Of a stretch of 49,887 nt of DNA, positions 34,800 through 42,691 are shown in pieces. Made by a program: the position numbers and the translations under genes. Positions within the stretch are counted from its first letter, which is position 1, and each line of letters starts with the position of its first letter. The notes under the pieces are model-generated. The model was not told where the DNA came from. It searched no databases and saw only the letters and a program-made list of their open reading frames with translations. The stretch covers positions 1 through 49,887 of the forward strand of contig PBPH01000011.1 in NCBI GenBank assembly GCA_002725475.1, written 5' to 3'. The stretch comes from Methanobacteriota archaeon. GTDB lineage: Archaea; Thermoplasmatota; Poseidoniia; Poseidoniales; Thalassarchaeaceae.

Positions 34800-35690
34800 A
34801 TGCTTTCTTCCTTAATTCAAAATCTAAGAAAGAGGTCAAGATTGATTACTTTCATTGCTGTTTCTTTACTGGCTTACATAGTTTCTAGGCACCTTGATGT
34901 CACAGGCCCAAACCTATCAAGGGGATTCGATAATTTACTAGTGATAATGGCCGAATCCTTCCCTCCAGATTTCTCAGTATTGACTAATAGAGCATCATGG
35001 TCAAATCCTCCGTGTAATTTCGATTCAGATATTCTCTGTAGCCCAGCCGCAGTTGGATTACTGCAAACGCTAGAAATCGCTTTCCTAGCAACACTTTTTG
35101 GCACCATTATTTCTCTTCCTCTTTCATCAATGGCAGCTCACAATCTTAGTCCCCTATGGCTTTCTACCATTACTAGAAACCTGCTAGCAGGTTTGCGTGT
35201 TCTTCCATCATTAATTTGGGCACTATTATTCGTAATAATTGTTGGAATAGGTCCTTTAGCAGGAGTTCTAGCAATGACTCTCTACACAATTGGCTATCTT
35301 GGAAAACTACAGTACGAGGCCCTAGAGGGAATTAGGAAGCAACCACTAGAGGCTGCAAGAGCAATGGGTTTGTCTAGGGCAGTTGTGACAAGATATTTTG
35401 CCATACCAGAGGCTAGCAATTCTCTAATTAGTCAAATTCTATTCATGTTTGAATACAATGTGAGGCACGGTTCTGTTGTGGGTTTGGTTGGCGCTGGTGG
35501 AATTGGTTGGTACATGCAATACTACATTTCACCATTCAAATTATACGATAGAGTTCTAGCCTTAATCCTCGTTCTTTATGTTACTGTAACCATTATCGAT
35601 TGGCTGAGTTTGAAAATTAGACGTAGATTCATAGAATCAGAAGAGGTAAAAAAGCCCAGATGGCGAGACGTAATGTTGCCACAGAAATAG
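34800..35690 (+). CDS. ABC importer permease (PhnE-like), putative iron import
   Basis: 296 residues from ATG, preceded by AGGTG. About six transmembrane helices: one near 18-33 and five after residue 95. A 60-residue outside loop with two Cys (SNPPCNFDSDILCSPAAVG) follows the first. The EAA loop that contacts the ATPase is clear: YEALEGIRKQPLEAARAMG with AVVTRYFAIPEA, as in PhnE. GLVGAGGIGWYM near the end is also a PhnE hallmark. The outside Cys-containing loop could interact with the transferrin-like lipoprotein. It ends two bases before the convergent winged-helix gene. Confidence 0.9.
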   Translation: MLSSLIQNLRKRSRLITFIAVSLLAYIVSRHLDVTGPNLSRGFDNLLVIMAESFPPDFSVLTNRASWSNPPCNFDSDILCSPAAVGLLQTLEIAFLATLFGTIISLPLSSMAAHNLSPLWLSTITRNLLAGLRVLPSLIWALLFVIIVGIGPLAGVLAMTLYTIGYLGKLQYEALEGIRKQPLEAARAMGLSRAVVTRYFAIPEASNSLISQILFMFEYNVRHGSVVGLVGAGGIGWYMQYYISPFKLYDRVLALILVLYVTVTIIDWLSLKIRRRFIESEEVKKPRWRDVMLPQK

Positions 35691-35692
35691 AT

Positions 35693-35956
35693 TTATTCTG
35701 CAGCAACTCGAATAGCTCCGTCCCTGTAATGAACGTAGATATTGTTTGGAATCTTGGCTGTTAGGGATGCAAGAGTTTCACGAATTTGGTCTTCACTCAC
35801 ATCGAATGCCTCTGCAGCTCTTTGACTTGACCAAGGAACGGATTCAAAGTCAGATTTCTTAATCCATTCATACAAACGACGTTCTAGAAGAGATAAGTCT
35901 TCAACTGCCATACCACTCGGATAAGGTCTTCCTCTATGGATATTGGTATTTATCAC
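35693..35956 (-). CDS. Small winged-helix protein
   Basis: Up to 87 residues. A GTG start at 35956 overlaps the gpsA stop as GTGA; ATG at 35911 gives a 72-residue version beginning MAVEDLSLLERRLYEWIKK. The sequence then has a helix-turn-helix (SQRAAEAFDVSEDQIRETLASL) and a strand-turn-strand wing (IYVHYRDGAIRVAA). It could bind DNA or act as a protein adaptor. It is translationally coupled to gpsA and so may regulate or accompany lipid synthesis. It lacks the metal-binding and dimerisation domains of DtxR, so it is a weak candidate for the operator-binding repressor of the neighbouring importer. Confidence 0.75.
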   Translation of the reverse strand: MINTNIHRGRPYPSGMAVEDLSLLERRLYEWIKKSDFESVPWSSQRAAEAFDVSEDQIRETLASLTAKIPNNIYVHYRDGAIRVAAE

Positions 35957-36960
35957 AAACTTTGCTCAACCATATTTCTTACACATTCTTCAGCAGTAAT
36001 TTCGCCATCAAGCAATTCGTTTAGGGCCTCAGTGAAAGGTACAGGGCACCCTACTTGAGCGGCCCTCTTACGAAACATCCTAGCAGCTCTAACTCCTTCT
36101 GCAACCATGTGCATCTCTGACAACCCCTCTTCGAGGCTTTTTCCTTGACCAAGTTTTTCCCCTAAAGTTCGATTACGACTACGTGGGCTAGTGCTTGTAA
36201 CGTATAAGTCTCCCAACCCTGCTGGTCCCAAGGAAGTATCTTCTCTTGCACCAAGCATAACCAAAAGGCGTCTTCCTTCAGCAAATCCAATAGGAACTAA
36301 AGCGGCTTTCAGATTATCTCCACCAATTCCAGCCCTTAACCCATCGACAATACCACAAGCAAGAGCGACAGTATTCTTGAAAGCGCCCCAAAGTTCTGCA
36401 CCGATGGGGTCATCTGCTGCTTTGAGAATCAATGTTTCAGTCGATAATCTGCTTGCAACCCTTTCGGCAACAGAGTGATCATGTGCCGCAACGAGGGCGT
36501 TGGTAAGTACTCCACGTGCAACTTCAGGAGCTATAGTTGGCCCGGTTAACACAACTACGGGGTTTGATAGGCCGGCTGCAGCTAATTTTTTCTCAATAGC
36601 ATCAGAAATTAATCCGCTCCCCTCCTCATCTTTGGGGGCTATACCCTTTGCAAGATCCACCAAGACATGTGAAGGTCGAAGGTATTGAGTAAGCTCATCA
36701 ACGACTGAGAGAATCACCCCAGATGGTATGGCTAAAATTATCAGTTCAGATGCATCACACACTTCTTCTAGATTCATCGATGCATCTACGCCCTCAAGAA
36801 TGACATCGGGGAGGTATTTTTTGTTGATATTCTCCAGCACCATTGATTCGTAGACTTCAGCCTCAACGGTCCACCCCATAACTGAATGCCCATCCTTGGC
36901 CCAAATATGGGCTAGAGATGTCCCCCAGTTCCCAAGTCCAAGTACCCCAATCTTAGTCAT
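35953..36960 (-). CDS. gpsA: NAD(P)-dependent glycerol-3-phosphate dehydrogenase, bacterial type
   Basis: 335 residues from ATG, full length. It reduces dihydroxyacetone phosphate to sn-glycerol-3-phosphate, the backbone of bacterial and eukaryotic phospholipids. Nucleotide motif GVLGLGNWGTSLAHIWA is at the N-terminus; LTGPTIAPEVARG corresponds to the conserved SGP-x-A-x-EVA; AFKNTVALACGIVDGLRAG holds the catalytic Lys; GLGDLYVTSTSPRSRNRTLG closes the substrate site. Archaea normally make the opposite stereoisomer with G1P dehydrogenase, but Marine Group II genomes are reported to carry gpsA instead. Its last bases overlap the small winged-helix gene. Confidence 0.95.
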   Translation of the reverse strand: MTKIGVLGLGNWGTSLAHIWAKDGHSVMGWTVEAEVYESMVLENINKKYLPDVILEGVDASMNLEEVCDASELIILAIPSGVILSVVDELTQYLRPSHVLVDLAKGIAPKDEEGSGLISDAIEKKLAAAGLSNPVVVLTGPTIAPEVARGVLTNALVAAHDHSVAERVASRLSTETLILKAADDPIGAELWGAFKNTVALACGIVDGLRAGIGGDNLKAALVPIGFAEGRRLLVMLGAREDTSLGPAGLGDLYVTSTSPRSRNRTLGEKLGQGKSLEEGLSEMHMVAEGVRAARMFRKRAAQVGCPVPFTEALNELLDGEITAEECVRNMVEQSL

Positions 36961-37065
36961 TGGACATCCTCCAAGCCGATTGGCTCACCATTTCCATTAT
37001 CAATGAACCCCTCATTCGTATTAGAATAAAAGTGATTGCATAACCCTCCGTGGTATCTGCGATGT

Positions 37066-37098
37066 GATTTTTATCGACGGGTTCTTGACCCAAGAACC
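37066..37098 (+). promoter_or_regulatory. Probable promoter and hairpin before tRNA-Leu
   Basis: TTTTTAT at 37068-37074 is a TATA-like box about 45 bases before the tRNA. GGTTCTTG and CAAGAACC (37080-37098) form an eight-pair stem with a three-base loop just before the tRNA 5' end; it may mark the transcription start region or be part of a precursor leader. Both readings are inference. Confidence 0.4.
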
Positions 37099-37114
37099 TC
37101 GCCCGACGTTACAA

Positions 37115-37199
37115 GCAGGGGTACCCGAGTGGTCAAAGGGGCTGGGTTTAGGTCCCAGTGCGTAGTGCTTCGCAGGTTCAAATCCTGTTCCCTGCACCA
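37115..37199 (+). tRNA. tRNA-Leu (anticodon TAG), CCA encoded
   Basis: A class II tRNA with a long variable arm. Acceptor GCAGGGG pairs with TCCCTGC (one G-U); anticodon stem CTGGG and CCCAG enclose TTTAGGT, giving anticodon TAG; variable stem TGCG...CGCA; T stem GCAGG and CCTGT enclose TTCAAAT. The discriminator is A at 37196 and CCA is encoded at 37197-37199. It reads CUA and, by wobble, other CUN leucine codons. It differs from tRNA-Gln in this window, where CCA is absent. Confidence 0.95.
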
Positions 37200-37249
37200 A
37201 AATCGGCACTGAATCTTCGGTTGTAGCCACTGGTTTCAAGTCTGAAGCG

Positions 37250-37735
37250 ATGGCACGACTCACAAGGGGGCATGTTTCGGCAGTGGCTAATGAACAATTG
37301 AGTGGGAAGCAATTAGTGGCTCTTGCAATAGAAGTAAGTGATTATGCAGTAGCTCCACATTCTCGTTTTCATGTTGGAGCAGCACTTGAATCAGAAGATG
37401 GAATAATCTATACTGGTTGCAATGTCGAGTCAGATTCCTATGGTTTGACCATATGTGCAGAAAGGGTAGCATTAACCAAGGCACTCTCAGAAGGTGCTCG
37501 CTCGTTCAATCGAATAGCAATAATTGGGATTCAATATGATGAAAATGGCGTTCCGGCTAAACAAGAACATGGTATTACAGAAATAGATGGTCTCGGGCCA
37601 TGTGGTGCGTGTAGGCAACTATTGTGGGATCATTGCCGAGACATAGAGGTAATTGGCGGAACATCTAATGGGGAAGTTGGCAGAGTTTGGAGACTTGCAA
37701 ATCTTCTACCAGATGCATTTCATATCGATAGGTGA
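37250..37735 (+). CDS. cdd: Cytidine deaminase
   Basis: 161 residues from ATG. It converts cytidine and deoxycytidine to uridines. The zinc site is complete: TICAERVAL with the Cys and catalytic Glu near 70, and GPCGACRQLLWD with two more Cys near 117-120. GCNVESDSYG is the substrate-recognition strand. The length is slightly longer than the 130-residue tetrameric class because of an insert (EYDENGVPAKQEHGITEI area) between the two zinc motifs. It runs straight into upp with only four bases between, forming a pyrimidine salvage operon. Confidence 0.93.
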   Translation: MARLTRGHVSAVANEQLSGKQLVALAIEVSDYAVAPHSRFHVGAALESEDGIIYTGCNVESDSYGLTICAERVALTKALSEGARSFNRIAIIGIQYDENGVPAKQEHGITEIDGLGPCGACRQLLWDHCRDIEVIGGTSNGEVGRVWRLANLLPDAFHIDR

Positions 37736-37739
37736 TAGG

Positions 37740-38363
37740 ATGGAAGGAGTAATTGTACCAGAGCACGCTTTGATTGCACATAAGTTGACACGTTTGAGAG
37801 ATAAAGAAACATCTTCGGTTCTGTTTAGGAACTTGGCCCGTGAGATCACGCAGATTTTGATGGTTGAAGTAACACGAGACTTATCTACAATCTCTGACAA
37901 TCGAGAAACTCCTCTATCACCATTCACTGGATCTAAAATTGCGTCAAGAATCGGAATTGTTCCGATTCTTAGGGCAGGCTTGGGAATGAGTGATGTGGCT
38001 CATGAAATGCTTCCAATGGCCAGAATATTACATGTGGGTTTGTTTAGAGATGAGGAAACGCTAGAACCAGTTTACTATTATGATAAATTACCAACACCTC
38101 CAAATATAGATTTGGCAATTGTTGTAGATCCTATGTTAGCTACAGGTGGTTCTGCAATTGCTGCAGTTAGTAGGTTAAAGGAAACGGGTATTGAAAATAT
38201 CCGATTCGTAGGTTTAATCGCGTCTCCTGAAGGAGTTTCTGCAATGCGGGATGCTCACCCGGATGTGATGATTTGGTTGGCATCTGTTGATGAGAGGCTC
38301 AATGAAATGGGGTACATAATTCCTGGATTGGGTGATGCGGGTGACCGTATTATGGATACCTAA
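37740..38363 (+). CDS. upp: Uracil phosphoribosyltransferase
   Basis: 207 residues from ATG 37740, which follows AGGTGAT; this decides the start over a longer frame inside cdd. The enzyme makes UMP from uracil and PRPP. The PRPP loop is IVVDPMLATGGSAIAAV (near residues 125-141), with upstream VPILRAGLGM and downstream GLIASPEGVSAM and the C-terminal PGLGDAGDRIMDT that closes the uracil site. With cdd it completes the route from cytidine-derived bases to UMP when combined with a phosphorylase not present here. Its stop overlaps the stop of the convergent gene by three bases. Confidence 0.95.
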   Translation: MEGVIVPEHALIAHKLTRLRDKETSSVLFRNLAREITQILMVEVTRDLSTISDNRETPLSPFTGSKIASRIGIVPILRAGLGMSDVAHEMLPMARILHVGLFRDEETLEPVYYYDKLPTPPNIDLAIVVDPMLATGGSAIAAVSRLKETGIENIRFVGLIASPEGVSAMRDAHPDVMIWLASVDERLNEMGYIIPGLGDAGDRIMDT

Positions 38364-38977
38364 TTCTTTCTACTAACTCTAGTTGCTGCTAGTATCGCTA
38401 GAACTAGAATTATTACTGCAATTACAAATACATTTGTTTCTTGTTCGTCAGAGGGAGATTCAGCATTTGGGTCTCCTGCACTGGTGATTACGACCTTGTT
38501 CCACTCGTCGTCTAAGTTAGTACCGTCGCCATTTACTGAATTTCCGTGCGCCGTGAAGGTCACATCATGATGATTTTTCGATGGAGCAGTCCATTTTACC
38601 TGCCAACTGCGTTGATTATTGCCAAAAGTTGTATGAGTTGCTTCACCATTCAATATCTGAGTTGTATTATCTACAATTGATAATTCTCCAGCGCTTACAA
38701 CGAGGTTGAAACCGCCATAGTTGGCACTATCATTGTTTATTTCTGGTCCTCCAGTAATAGTTATGGTTAGATTTACCACATCATTGCTAGAGTAATTTGA
38801 CGGAACGCCATTTAGTATGACTGTAACTTCATCAGAGGCACTTCCTGAGTGGCAAACACAACCAAGTGGAAACCCTGAAACACCGAAAGATCTAGCCGAA
38901 ACTGGTGTGATACTAGAGCCTAAAAGCAATAGAAGAACTAGCACCCCAATTAGTATAACTCTGTTATTGATTTTCAT
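38360..38977 (-). CDS. Secreted, C-terminally anchored protein with a Reeler/choice-of-anchor-like domain
   Basis: 205 residues. A signal peptide (VILIGVLVLLLLLGSS, about 7-22) leads to FGVSGFPLGCVCHSGSA, then a beta domain (VNLTITITGG, YGGFNLVVSAGEL, ATHTTFGNNQRSWQVKWTAP), and a C-terminal helix with a basic end (VFVIAVIILVLAILAATRVSRKN, about 183-205). This order matches the family in which a heme-type C-x-x-C-H motif precedes a Reeler-like fold; here the motif reads CVCH, with one residue missing. It may be a redox or heme-linked surface protein; the altered motif makes heme attachment doubtful. Confidence 0.75.
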   Translation of the reverse strand: MKINNRVILIGVLVLLLLLGSSITPVSARSFGVSGFPLGCVCHSGSASDEVTVILNGVPSNYSSNDVVNLTITITGGPEINNDSANYGGFNLVVSAGELSIVDNTTQILNGEATHTTFGNNQRSWQVKWTAPSKNHHDVTFTAHGNSVNGDGTNLDDEWNKVVITSAGDPNAESPSDEQETNVFVIAVIILVLAILAATRVSRKN

Positions 38978-38990
38978 TTTTCATCACTAT

Positions 38991-41900
38991 TCAATTATAT
39001 TGCGAACATGATTTACAATAATCAGCGCCATATGAAGGGATGTGATGAACTTCCATTGCTCCACAATGCTTGCAGGGCTTTCCAGTAGGCACCATTTCTC
39101 CTGTTTGGCCTCCAGTACTAGTATCGGTGGTCGATGGTGCGGCAGCAGAGGGCGTAGTTTTGGTACTAGAAAGTTGAGCTTCTGCAACTGCTAGAGAAGG
39201 AATCGCTGGCATCGCCGGCTCATTTTTTCCGCCCATCAAGAGTAATGCTGCGACGCCAATTAATAGCAGTATTACTACTGCAAAAATTGCCCCAACAAGC
39301 ATTGTACTAACCCCTTCGCTAGAAGCGGTTTCAGTCCCATCTCCACCATCATCGGAAGTGCTAGTATTGGTACCATCGTCATCATCTTCTGTGTCATCAC
39401 TACCACCTTCTCCTGCACCCGGGAAGTCTAGTGGGTAGTAAGGGTCAGTACCGTTTTCCATTTCTGCAACATCAGAGTAACCATCTCCATCATCATCATC
39501 ATCTAAATCATCGGCAATACCGTCATTATCAAAGTCAGGACAACCAACCAATTCGCCGCTAGATGTACCGAAGTTGTTTGGACAATCATCGCCATTTGTA
39601 CCAGTTTGATTATCACCGAATCCATCTCCATCAGAATCGTATTGCTGGCTAGGATCTTGCGGTAAGAAGTCAATCTTGTCGTTCACTCCATCTTCATCGT
39701 TATCTCTTTGACTTTCTCCACAACCATTGAGATCGACAGTTTCACCCATTTCGGTATCTGGGCACTGATCTTGTGAATCACTAACACCATCTTGGTCCGA
39801 ATCTCTTTGTTCGTCTGAACAACCGATGTTATCGACAGTTACGAGGTCAGTTGTATTGGGGCATTGGTCTTGTGCATCGTTAACTCCGTCCTCGTCAGAA
39901 TCTTTCTGACTGGGGCTACATCCATCGCTATCTACCAGATGTCCTTCATATCCGGGCGTATTGGGGCACAAATCCAATGCATTTGAGACACCATCATAGT
40001 CGTCGTCTCGTTGCTCATAAGCGCAACCCCATAAGTCAATATTTTCTGCACCATAAGGAGTATCTGGGCATTGGTCATCATCATTTTCTACAAAGTCGTG
40101 ATCAGCTTCCCATGCGAACCTCTTGAGTTCTCTTAATTCTGAAAGTTCTGAACTGGTGTGATACCAAACCTCTTCCCAACCATCATCACTAACCATTAGC
40201 TTAGGATAAAGTCCAGCTGTAGCATCATCAATGACAGTTAGAGTTTCCCAACCTGTTCTAGTTGGGGACGCAATTTGCAAAGCACCTTTGCCACTATCAT
40301 ACCACGTTGAATGAATTAGTCCAGCCGAATCTTCAACTACTGACATGTATGAAACAAGTGTGTCGCTTCTCTGGTCAAGAATATGGTAGTTGAAAGACGA
40401 ACCATCCCATTCAGCAACTTGGACAGTACATTCTTGAGGTGCATCGCAGGTTGTATCACTTGAACTATCTCGTCCGCGGAAGTAATTGATTAGTAAGCGC
40501 CCATCATCAGTTACGTCTGTATCTAATCGATAAAAACCAACGACTCCGCTGGTGGTAACATTGTGGATGTCCCAATTAGAACCGTTTTCAATTGCTAGAC
40601 GAATCATTACAGGATTACTACTGTAATAAGATACGTGGGCTACATCATTTACGTAGTCAACACTAGCGTAAGTTCCATTTGCCTGAATAGTTTCTTCAAT
40701 CCAACTGCTTCCAGATTCTCTAGCTACTTTCAATTCAGAATATGCTCCAGAATTATCAGTATAAGATACAATTCTGCTCCCCGTCGAATCAACTGCTACA
40801 TCCGTGTACCATCCAGTAGAGTCGTCATTTGCGATAACCTCAACTGACCAATCACTACCTGTTTTGGTAGCAATCTTTGCTGCAGTTTCAGTGACTCCAC
40901 CAATTTCGTTTACCGCAGTTTTTGCGTGGAATGCAACACTTTCGGTCCCATCAGATGCAATTGCTAAAGAGGCATATCTTCCAGTTTCTCCTCCTTGATC
41001 TAATATTTCTGATGCTCCCCAAGTACCATCAGAATTTTGTTTTCGATAAATTAGATTGCAATCATTAGTCATGTTACTAGGAGCCCTGTCACAAGAATTA
41101 TCATTGTTTGAGTATCCCCTGAAGTGTACAAGTCGAAGTAAGCCATCATCACCTTTTGCTACATCAACATATGCAAAATCATCGTCTCCACTACTAGTGA
41201 GAATTTGCTTTTCGTAATGACATCCAGTATCATCAATAACTCTACCAGCAGGCGTGTTCATGCACCTGTCTTGAGCATCTGCAATTCCATCACCGTCAGC
41301 ATCTGCTGCAGGGGTTGCAATAATCAAATCATCATCATCATTATCATAGTAAGAAAACACCTCGCCGCCATTTTGGTCTATTGCAATATCGGCGTATGAG
41401 CCAACACTTCCAATACTTGCAATTTTCTTTGATTCCCATGAAGTTGCTTGCTGTCTAAGCAATACTAAATCAGAGTTTGAGTAGTCATAGTAAGATATGT
41501 GTAAATCACCAACCGAATCACTTTCAATTCTTACATAATCACCAATATTGTTAGTCCCATTTGCTATCATACTGTGGGACCAACTATTCCCGTCCTTGAC
41601 TGCTAATCGGACACTATCCCAGCCAGATGTATTTTGATATGCTATGAATTCATTTCCATTTGAGTCTATTTCTAATTGCAGCCACCATGCAGGATAGTAT
41701 TGTCTTCCGGTTTCATTAATGTGAATATCATTAATTCCCCATCCACCACCATCGAATGCCGCATATCGTAATGAAAATGTGTACCATGCAGAAATTGTTG
41801 TTCCAGTCACAGGGTCGCTGATACTGTTAACAAGAGCACAAGTATAAGCTACCCTAGGTCTCCCATTATCTCCTATTTGGAGACTACTAAATTGTCCAAT

Positions 41901-42608
41901 ATCCGAATAATCATCGTAATCCCCAGATTCGCCAAGCCCGTTATCTATTGTCCCATAAGCCCATGATTGATCACTGCTATCCCAATTTGCAAATGATAGA
42001 TTATATTCGCCATTATGTTCAGTATAGAAAGAGAACCATTCAGAATCAGAATCATCAATTGCGAATCCTATCCTCCCTTCACCAGCGTATGGATTTCCAT
42101 CACCTGTATTTTCACCTGGAGCTACAGTGTTGGTGCTCCATGAATTCCCATCATATCGTGAAATTCTAAGCACCGCGTTGGTAATGTCAAAAGATGCAAT
42201 TCTCGGATTTCCATTAGAATCAATGTCAATCTCAGCATATTTCCCAATATCTCCGAAAGTGTAAACATCATCAACTTGCCAAGACCAACCATTCCAATGA
42301 GCAACTTTCAAATCGCGCCCTGCTGCAGAGTAGAAAGCAACCCAAACCGTCCCATCGTCAGCGATATCCGAGGAGGTCCATTGTCCAGTATCGCCATCGG
42401 TATCTACCGTTTCTTTCAGCCACGCTGTAGCGGCGCTAGAACGGGCCTCAGCAGGCCAATTTTCAGAATCTCTAGGCATTTCAACTTCAGTTTGTTCTAC
42501 TTCACTCATTTCTGTTGTGTTTGTAACAGCAATTGGGCTAAGTGAGGTCAAAATCAACACAAATAGCAGCATTATCGGGGCTGTAGTGGGCACACGGCTC
42601 ATGGACAT
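38991..42608 (-). CDS. Large surface protein with thrombospondin type 3 repeats and a cytoplasmic zinc ribbon
   Basis: 1205 residues from ATG. A signal peptide (IMLLFVLILTSLSPIAVT) is followed by about 900 residues of repeated beta strands resembling propeller blades (repeats such as SYADIAIDQNGG, GRYASLAIASDG). Calcium-binding thrombospondin type 3 units follow (about 850-1070): DSDEDGVNDAQDQCPNTT, DSDQDGVSDSQDQCPDTE and similar. A transmembrane helix lies at about 1103-1126, then a Ser/Thr/Ala linker and, at the very end, C-x2-C-x15-C-x2-C (CKHC at 1179-1182, CKSC at 1198-1201), a zinc ribbon inside the cell. It may sense or bind something outside and contact a cytoplasmic partner. Function unknown. 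Confidence 0.85.
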   Translation of the reverse strand: MSMSRVPTTAPIMLLFVLILTSLSPIAVTNTTEMSEVEQTEVEMPRDSENWPAEARSSAATAWLKETVDTDGDTGQWTSSDIADDGTVWVAFYSAAGRDLKVAHWNGWSWQVDDVYTFGDIGKYAEIDIDSNGNPRIASFDITNAVLRISRYDGNSWSTNTVAPGENTGDGNPYAGEGRIGFAIDDSDSEWFSFYTEHNGEYNLSFANWDSSDQSWAYGTIDNGLGESGDYDDYSDIGQFSSLQIGDNGRPRVAYTCALVNSISDPVTGTTISAWYTFSLRYAAFDGGGWGINDIHINETGRQYYPAWWLQLEIDSNGNEFIAYQNTSGWDSVRLAVKDGNSWSHSMIANGTNNIGDYVRIESDSVGDLHISYYDYSNSDLVLLRQQATSWESKKIASIGSVGSYADIAIDQNGGEVFSYYDNDDDDLIIATPAADADGDGIADAQDRCMNTPAGRVIDDTGCHYEKQILTSSGDDDFAYVDVAKGDDGLLRLVHFRGYSNNDNSCDRAPSNMTNDCNLIYRKQNSDGTWGASEILDQGGETGRYASLAIASDGTESVAFHAKTAVNEIGGVTETAAKIATKTGSDWSVEVIANDDSTGWYTDVAVDSTGSRIVSYTDNSGAYSELKVARESGSSWIEETIQANGTYASVDYVNDVAHVSYYSSNPVMIRLAIENGSNWDIHNVTTSGVVGFYRLDTDVTDDGRLLINYFRGRDSSSDTTCDAPQECTVQVAEWDGSSFNYHILDQRSDTLVSYMSVVEDSAGLIHSTWYDSGKGALQIASPTRTGWETLTVIDDATAGLYPKLMVSDDGWEEVWYHTSSELSELRELKRFAWEADHDFVENDDDQCPDTPYGAENIDLWGCAYEQRDDDYDGVSNALDLCPNTPGYEGHLVDSDGCSPSQKDSDEDGVNDAQDQCPNTTDLVTVDNIGCSDEQRDSDQDGVSDSQDQCPDTEMGETVDLNGCGESQRDNDEDGVNDKIDFLPQDPSQQYDSDGDGFGDNQTGTNGDDCPNNFGTSSGELVGCPDFDNDGIADDLDDDDDGDGYSDVAEMENGTDPYYPLDFPGAGEGGSDDTEDDDDGTNTSTSDDGGDGTETASSEGVSTMLVGAIFAVVILLLIGVAALLLMGGKNEPAMPAIPSLAVAEAQLSSTKTTPSAAAPSTTDTSTGGQTGEMVPTGKPCKHCGAMEVHHIPSYGADYCKSCSQYN

Positions 42609-42691
42609 CGCTCTGCGCAGGCGAGTGATTTAGATTAAGTATTCACCCTCTAATGTATAATCCGCCTACGGCGGATATTAAGCAAACCCTC
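42609..42691. promoter_or_regulatory. Short divergent promoter with palindrome (42660-42676)
   Basis: The thrombospondin-repeat gene and the EF-hand membrane gene diverge here. TGTATAAT (42655-42660) looks like a TATA box for the plus strand. It overlaps a perfect palindrome, ATCCGCC-TAC-GGCGGAT, at 42660-42676. Because the region holds only start regions, the palindrome cannot be a terminator for either gene; an operator or leader hairpin is more likely. Confidence 0.5.

Noticed and set aside
35693..35956. Small winged-helix protein as the DtxR-type repressor of the iron operon
   Set aside because: Too short to hold the metal-binding and dimerisation domain of DtxR proteins, and coupled to gpsA instead.
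39480..39980. ATC/TCA-rich repeats resembling a microsatellite
   Set aside because: They code for Asp-rich calcium-binding repeats on the minus strand, so the repeat is protein-level.
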